Below, one piece after another: positions 63,301-64,000 of a stretch of 64,000 nucleotides of DNA. Each line of letters starts with the position of its first letter. Positions within the stretch are counted from its first letter, which is position 1. Origin of the DNA: Pseudanabaena sp. PCC 6802 (GTDB lineage Bacteria; Cyanobacteriota; Cyanobacteriia; Pseudanabaenales; Pseudanabaenaceae); NCBI RefSeq assembly GCF_000332175.1, contig NZ_KB235914.1, forward strand, positions 4,467,538 to 4,531,537, in the 5' to 3' direction. A program made the translations under genes and the position numbers. Below the pieces are notes generated by a model that was not told where the DNA came from, ran no database searches, and saw only the letters and a program-made list of their open reading frames with translations.

Positions 63301-64000
63301 CAGTACTCCTATCGAGACCGGCGTGCCAGATGGGGTGGAGGTCGCGTCATTTACCGCATCGGGGATGCCGTTATTCACCACTACCGTTACCGTCGCCGTA
63401 TCCAATCCGCCCATGCCATCGGAGATCGTGTACGTGAACGAGTCGGTACCGGCAAACCCGCTATTCGGTGTGTAGACCACCACGTCATCCGTGGGCGATG
63501 TGGTGCCGTTCGTGCTGATGCTCGTGCTGCCGTTCGTGCCGGGGGTGGCCGTCGTCACGGTTAATGGATCGCCATTCGGGTCGCTATCGTTACCCAGTAC
63601 TCCTATCGAGACGGGCGTACCAGATGGGGTGGAGGTCGTGTCATTTACCGCATCGGGGATGCCGTTATTCACCACTACCGTTACCGTTGCCGTATCCAAT
63701 CCACCCATGCCATCACTGATCGTGTACGCGAACGAGTCGGTACCGGCAAACCCGCTATTCGGCGTGTAGACCACTACATCATCGGTTGGCGATGTGGTGC
63801 CGTTGGTGCTGATGCTGGTGCTGCCGTTCGTGCCGGGTGTGGCCGCCGTCACGGTTAACGGATCGCCGTTGGGGTCGCTATCGTTACCCAGTACTCCTAT
63901 CGAGACGGGCGTACCAGATGGGGTGGAGGTCGTGTCATTTACTGCATCGGGGATGCCGTTATTCACCACTACCGTTACCGTCGCCGTATCCAATCCACCC
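60352..64000 (-). CDS. Giant tandem-repeat surface protein, 3' part (open at window edge)
   Basis: The reading frame enters from the right edge and ends at 60352, giving at least 1216 residues. The first ~800 are eight full ~98-residue Ig/cadherin-like units. Each begins PDAVNDTTSTPSGTP or a variant, continues GNDSDPNGDPLTV, and ends FTYTISDGMGGLDTATVTV (the tandem-95/Big_9 type). A Gly/Pro/Ser linker follows. Then come seven ~44-residue units with the pattern FDxxYYLxNNPDVAAAI...F..GQFEGR. No sortase or S-layer motif is seen. It should be a secreted adhesin or matrix protein; export signals must lie in the missing part or in the Asp-rich C-terminus. Confidence 0.9.
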   Translation of the reverse strand, partial: GGLDTATVTVVVNNGIPDAVNDTTSTPSGTPVSIGVLGNDSDPNGDPLTVTAATPGTNGSTSISTNGTTSPTDDVVVYTPNSGFAGTDSFAYTISDGMGGLDTATVTVVVNNGIPDAVNDTTSTPSGTPVSIGVLGNDSDPNGDPLTVTTATPGTNGSTSISTNGTTSPTDDVVVYTPNSGFAGTDSFTYTISDGMGGLDTATVTVVVNNGIPDAVNDATSTPSGTPVSIGVLGNDSDPNGDPLTVTAATAGGNGSTSISTNGTTSPTDDVVVYTPNSGFAGTDSFTYTISDGMGGLDTATVTVVVNNGIPDAVNDATSTPSGTPVSIGVLGNDSDPNGDPLTVTTATPGTNGSTSISTNGTTSPTDDVVVYTPNSGFAGTDSFTYVISDGMGGSDTATVTVVVGNAPPDAINDTASTASGMATSIDVLSNDTDPNSDTLTIADATDGMNGMTSIDTMGSLSPTDDVVVYTPNTGFAGTDSFTYVISDGMGGLDTATVTVVVGNAPPDAISDTASTASGMATSIDVLSNDTDPNSDTLTIADATDGMNGMTSIDTMGSASPTDDVVVYTPNTGFSGTDSFTYVISDGMGGSDTATVTVVVGNAPPDAINDTATTPSGMAASINVLGNDTDPNGDTLTITTTNPGMNGTTSIDTMGTTSPTDDLVVYTPTSSFNGTDSFTYVISDGMGGFDTATVTVTVGSAVNQPPDAVNDMAATGMDTPVSIMVLSNDMDPNSDTITIVGVGSPNSGMASIDTMGTPSPTDDVIVYTPDSMFAGTDSFTYVISDGRGGSDTATVTVTVGSTSGGGGGGGDPVVPPPRTNPNPPSTPPRSSGGSSSGTDDNQPQQEQNFVGLDTLDFLNADQILQNRPNTGRNSLEDYFDANYYLANNPDVAAAIARGEFTNALDQFERVGQFEGRNPSIFYDEQVYRDYNPGVGAAIARGEFSSYFDHFIRHGQFEHRDPRLSLFDSQWYLFKNPDVKALIANGTFKNAFEHFLEVGQFESRAASILFDPNVYARFNPSAVEAVRSGQFGSLWQHYLAVGLPQGLTGSLVFNDKDYLTLNPDVAAQIENGRFRSGMEHYLRRGQYENRQPRLQVFDEGFYLQNNPDVRAAVEAGTYKDGLEHFVKEGQYQNRDPGPLFDTEYYIATYPDVAIAVANGQVRSAWDHYRRIGRAEGRSHLSPERIISQGLFSSTFVDDALSSTKDDLNIDPGRFAV
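60480..61370 (-). repeat. Seven 44-residue NPDV units in the surface protein
   Basis: Each unit has a YxxxNPDV helix start, an AI..G.F helix and a (H/Q)F...GQ.E.R ending. DNA identity is moderate, so this array is older than the Ig-like array. Confidence 0.75.
61600..64000 (-). repeat. 294-bp tandem array coding the Ig-like units
   Basis: Units repeat every 294 bp. Those from about 62880 to the right edge are nearly identical and use GC-rich codons. The units at 62210-62880 form a second, slightly different set. The two nearest the C-terminus (61610-62200) are divergent. This gradient indicates recent expansion toward the 5' side of the gene. Confidence 0.85.

Noticed and set aside
61478..63769. 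Series of plus-strand open frames of about 78-92 codons spaced by 294 bp
   Set aside because: They are antisense shadows of the Ig-like repeats. The minus-strand frame is continuous and matches a known domain type; the plus-strand frames repeat only because the DNA repeats.
61600..64000. Regular repeats considered as a CRISPR array
   Set aside because: The period is 294 bp with no short repeat/spacer alternation, and the whole block is one reading frame of a surface protein. No cas genes are seen.

Overview
The window is chromosomal DNA of a cyanobacterium. The evidence is the combination of zeta-carotene desaturase, NDH-1 subunit NdhD, the alkane pair aldehyde-deformylating oxygenase plus acyl-ACP reductase, a Ycf23/DUF561 protein, DUF3611 and DUF309 proteins, and very frequent HIP1 octamers (GCGATCGC). 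The genus cannot be fixed from sequence alone; a filamentous Pseudanabaena-like lineage is a guess. No rRNA operon, intact tRNA, CRISPR array or phage module was seen.

Layout. 1-8390: IS5-type transposase running off the left edge, Uma2 nuclease, DUF309, DUF1838, GH57 glucan branching enzyme, uvrB, and a Uma2 relic. 7476-10337: a two-gene unit with an uncharacterised protein and a beta-ketoacyl synthase fused to a haem-oxygenase-like diiron oxidase. 10750-17299: a fermentative/overflow carbon operon (phosphoketolase, 2-hydroxyacid dehydrogenase, pyruvate kinase, acetate kinase). It carries two tiny start-region relics, and its acetate kinase has its 3' end hit by a 947-bp IS. 18270-22272: HicBA toxin-antitoxin, carotene desaturase, an alpha/beta hydrolase and a DnaJ-pentapeptide protein. 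22514-28006: a same-strand group with a Rieske oxygenase, a GH3-type acyl-adenylase, a beta-sandwich protein, a hydrolase-like protein and a membrane protein. 28025-36205: DUF3611, DUF2252, cupin, PBP4-type carboxypeptidase, HDAC-like deacetylase, SdhA. 36374-40682: ADO-AAR alkane operon, a low-complexity-tail membrane protein and a nitrilase-family amidase. 40735-44644: coiled-coil protein, prohibitin-like protein, prolyl aminopeptidase, and an NB-ARC gene truncated beside an IS4-type transposase relic. 45000-48516: calcium-binding (RTX-like) secreted proteins, one with a phosphodiesterase head. 48600-60023: Maf overlapping a tRNA 3' fragment, META lipoprotein-like protein, orphan LivG-type ATPase, NdhD, PfkB kinase, a 1018-residue repeat lipoprotein, Ycf23 and a DEAD-box helicase. 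60352-64000: the 3' part of a giant tandem-repeat surface protein.

The intergenic space is colonised by small non-coding, hairpin-rich elements of about 103-113 bp. There are eight full-length copies plus derivatives of one family with TATAGCG-type terminal repeats. Two other families share its two-hairpin core but have different termini. The same 46-bp sequence is inserted in the hairpin loop of members of two families. Several elements sit next to gene relics. The best candidates for undescribed biology are the ketosynthase-diiron oxidase fusion with its partner, the Rieske-GH3 gene group, the modular small repeats with their nested insert, and the WQ-motif repeat lipoprotein.
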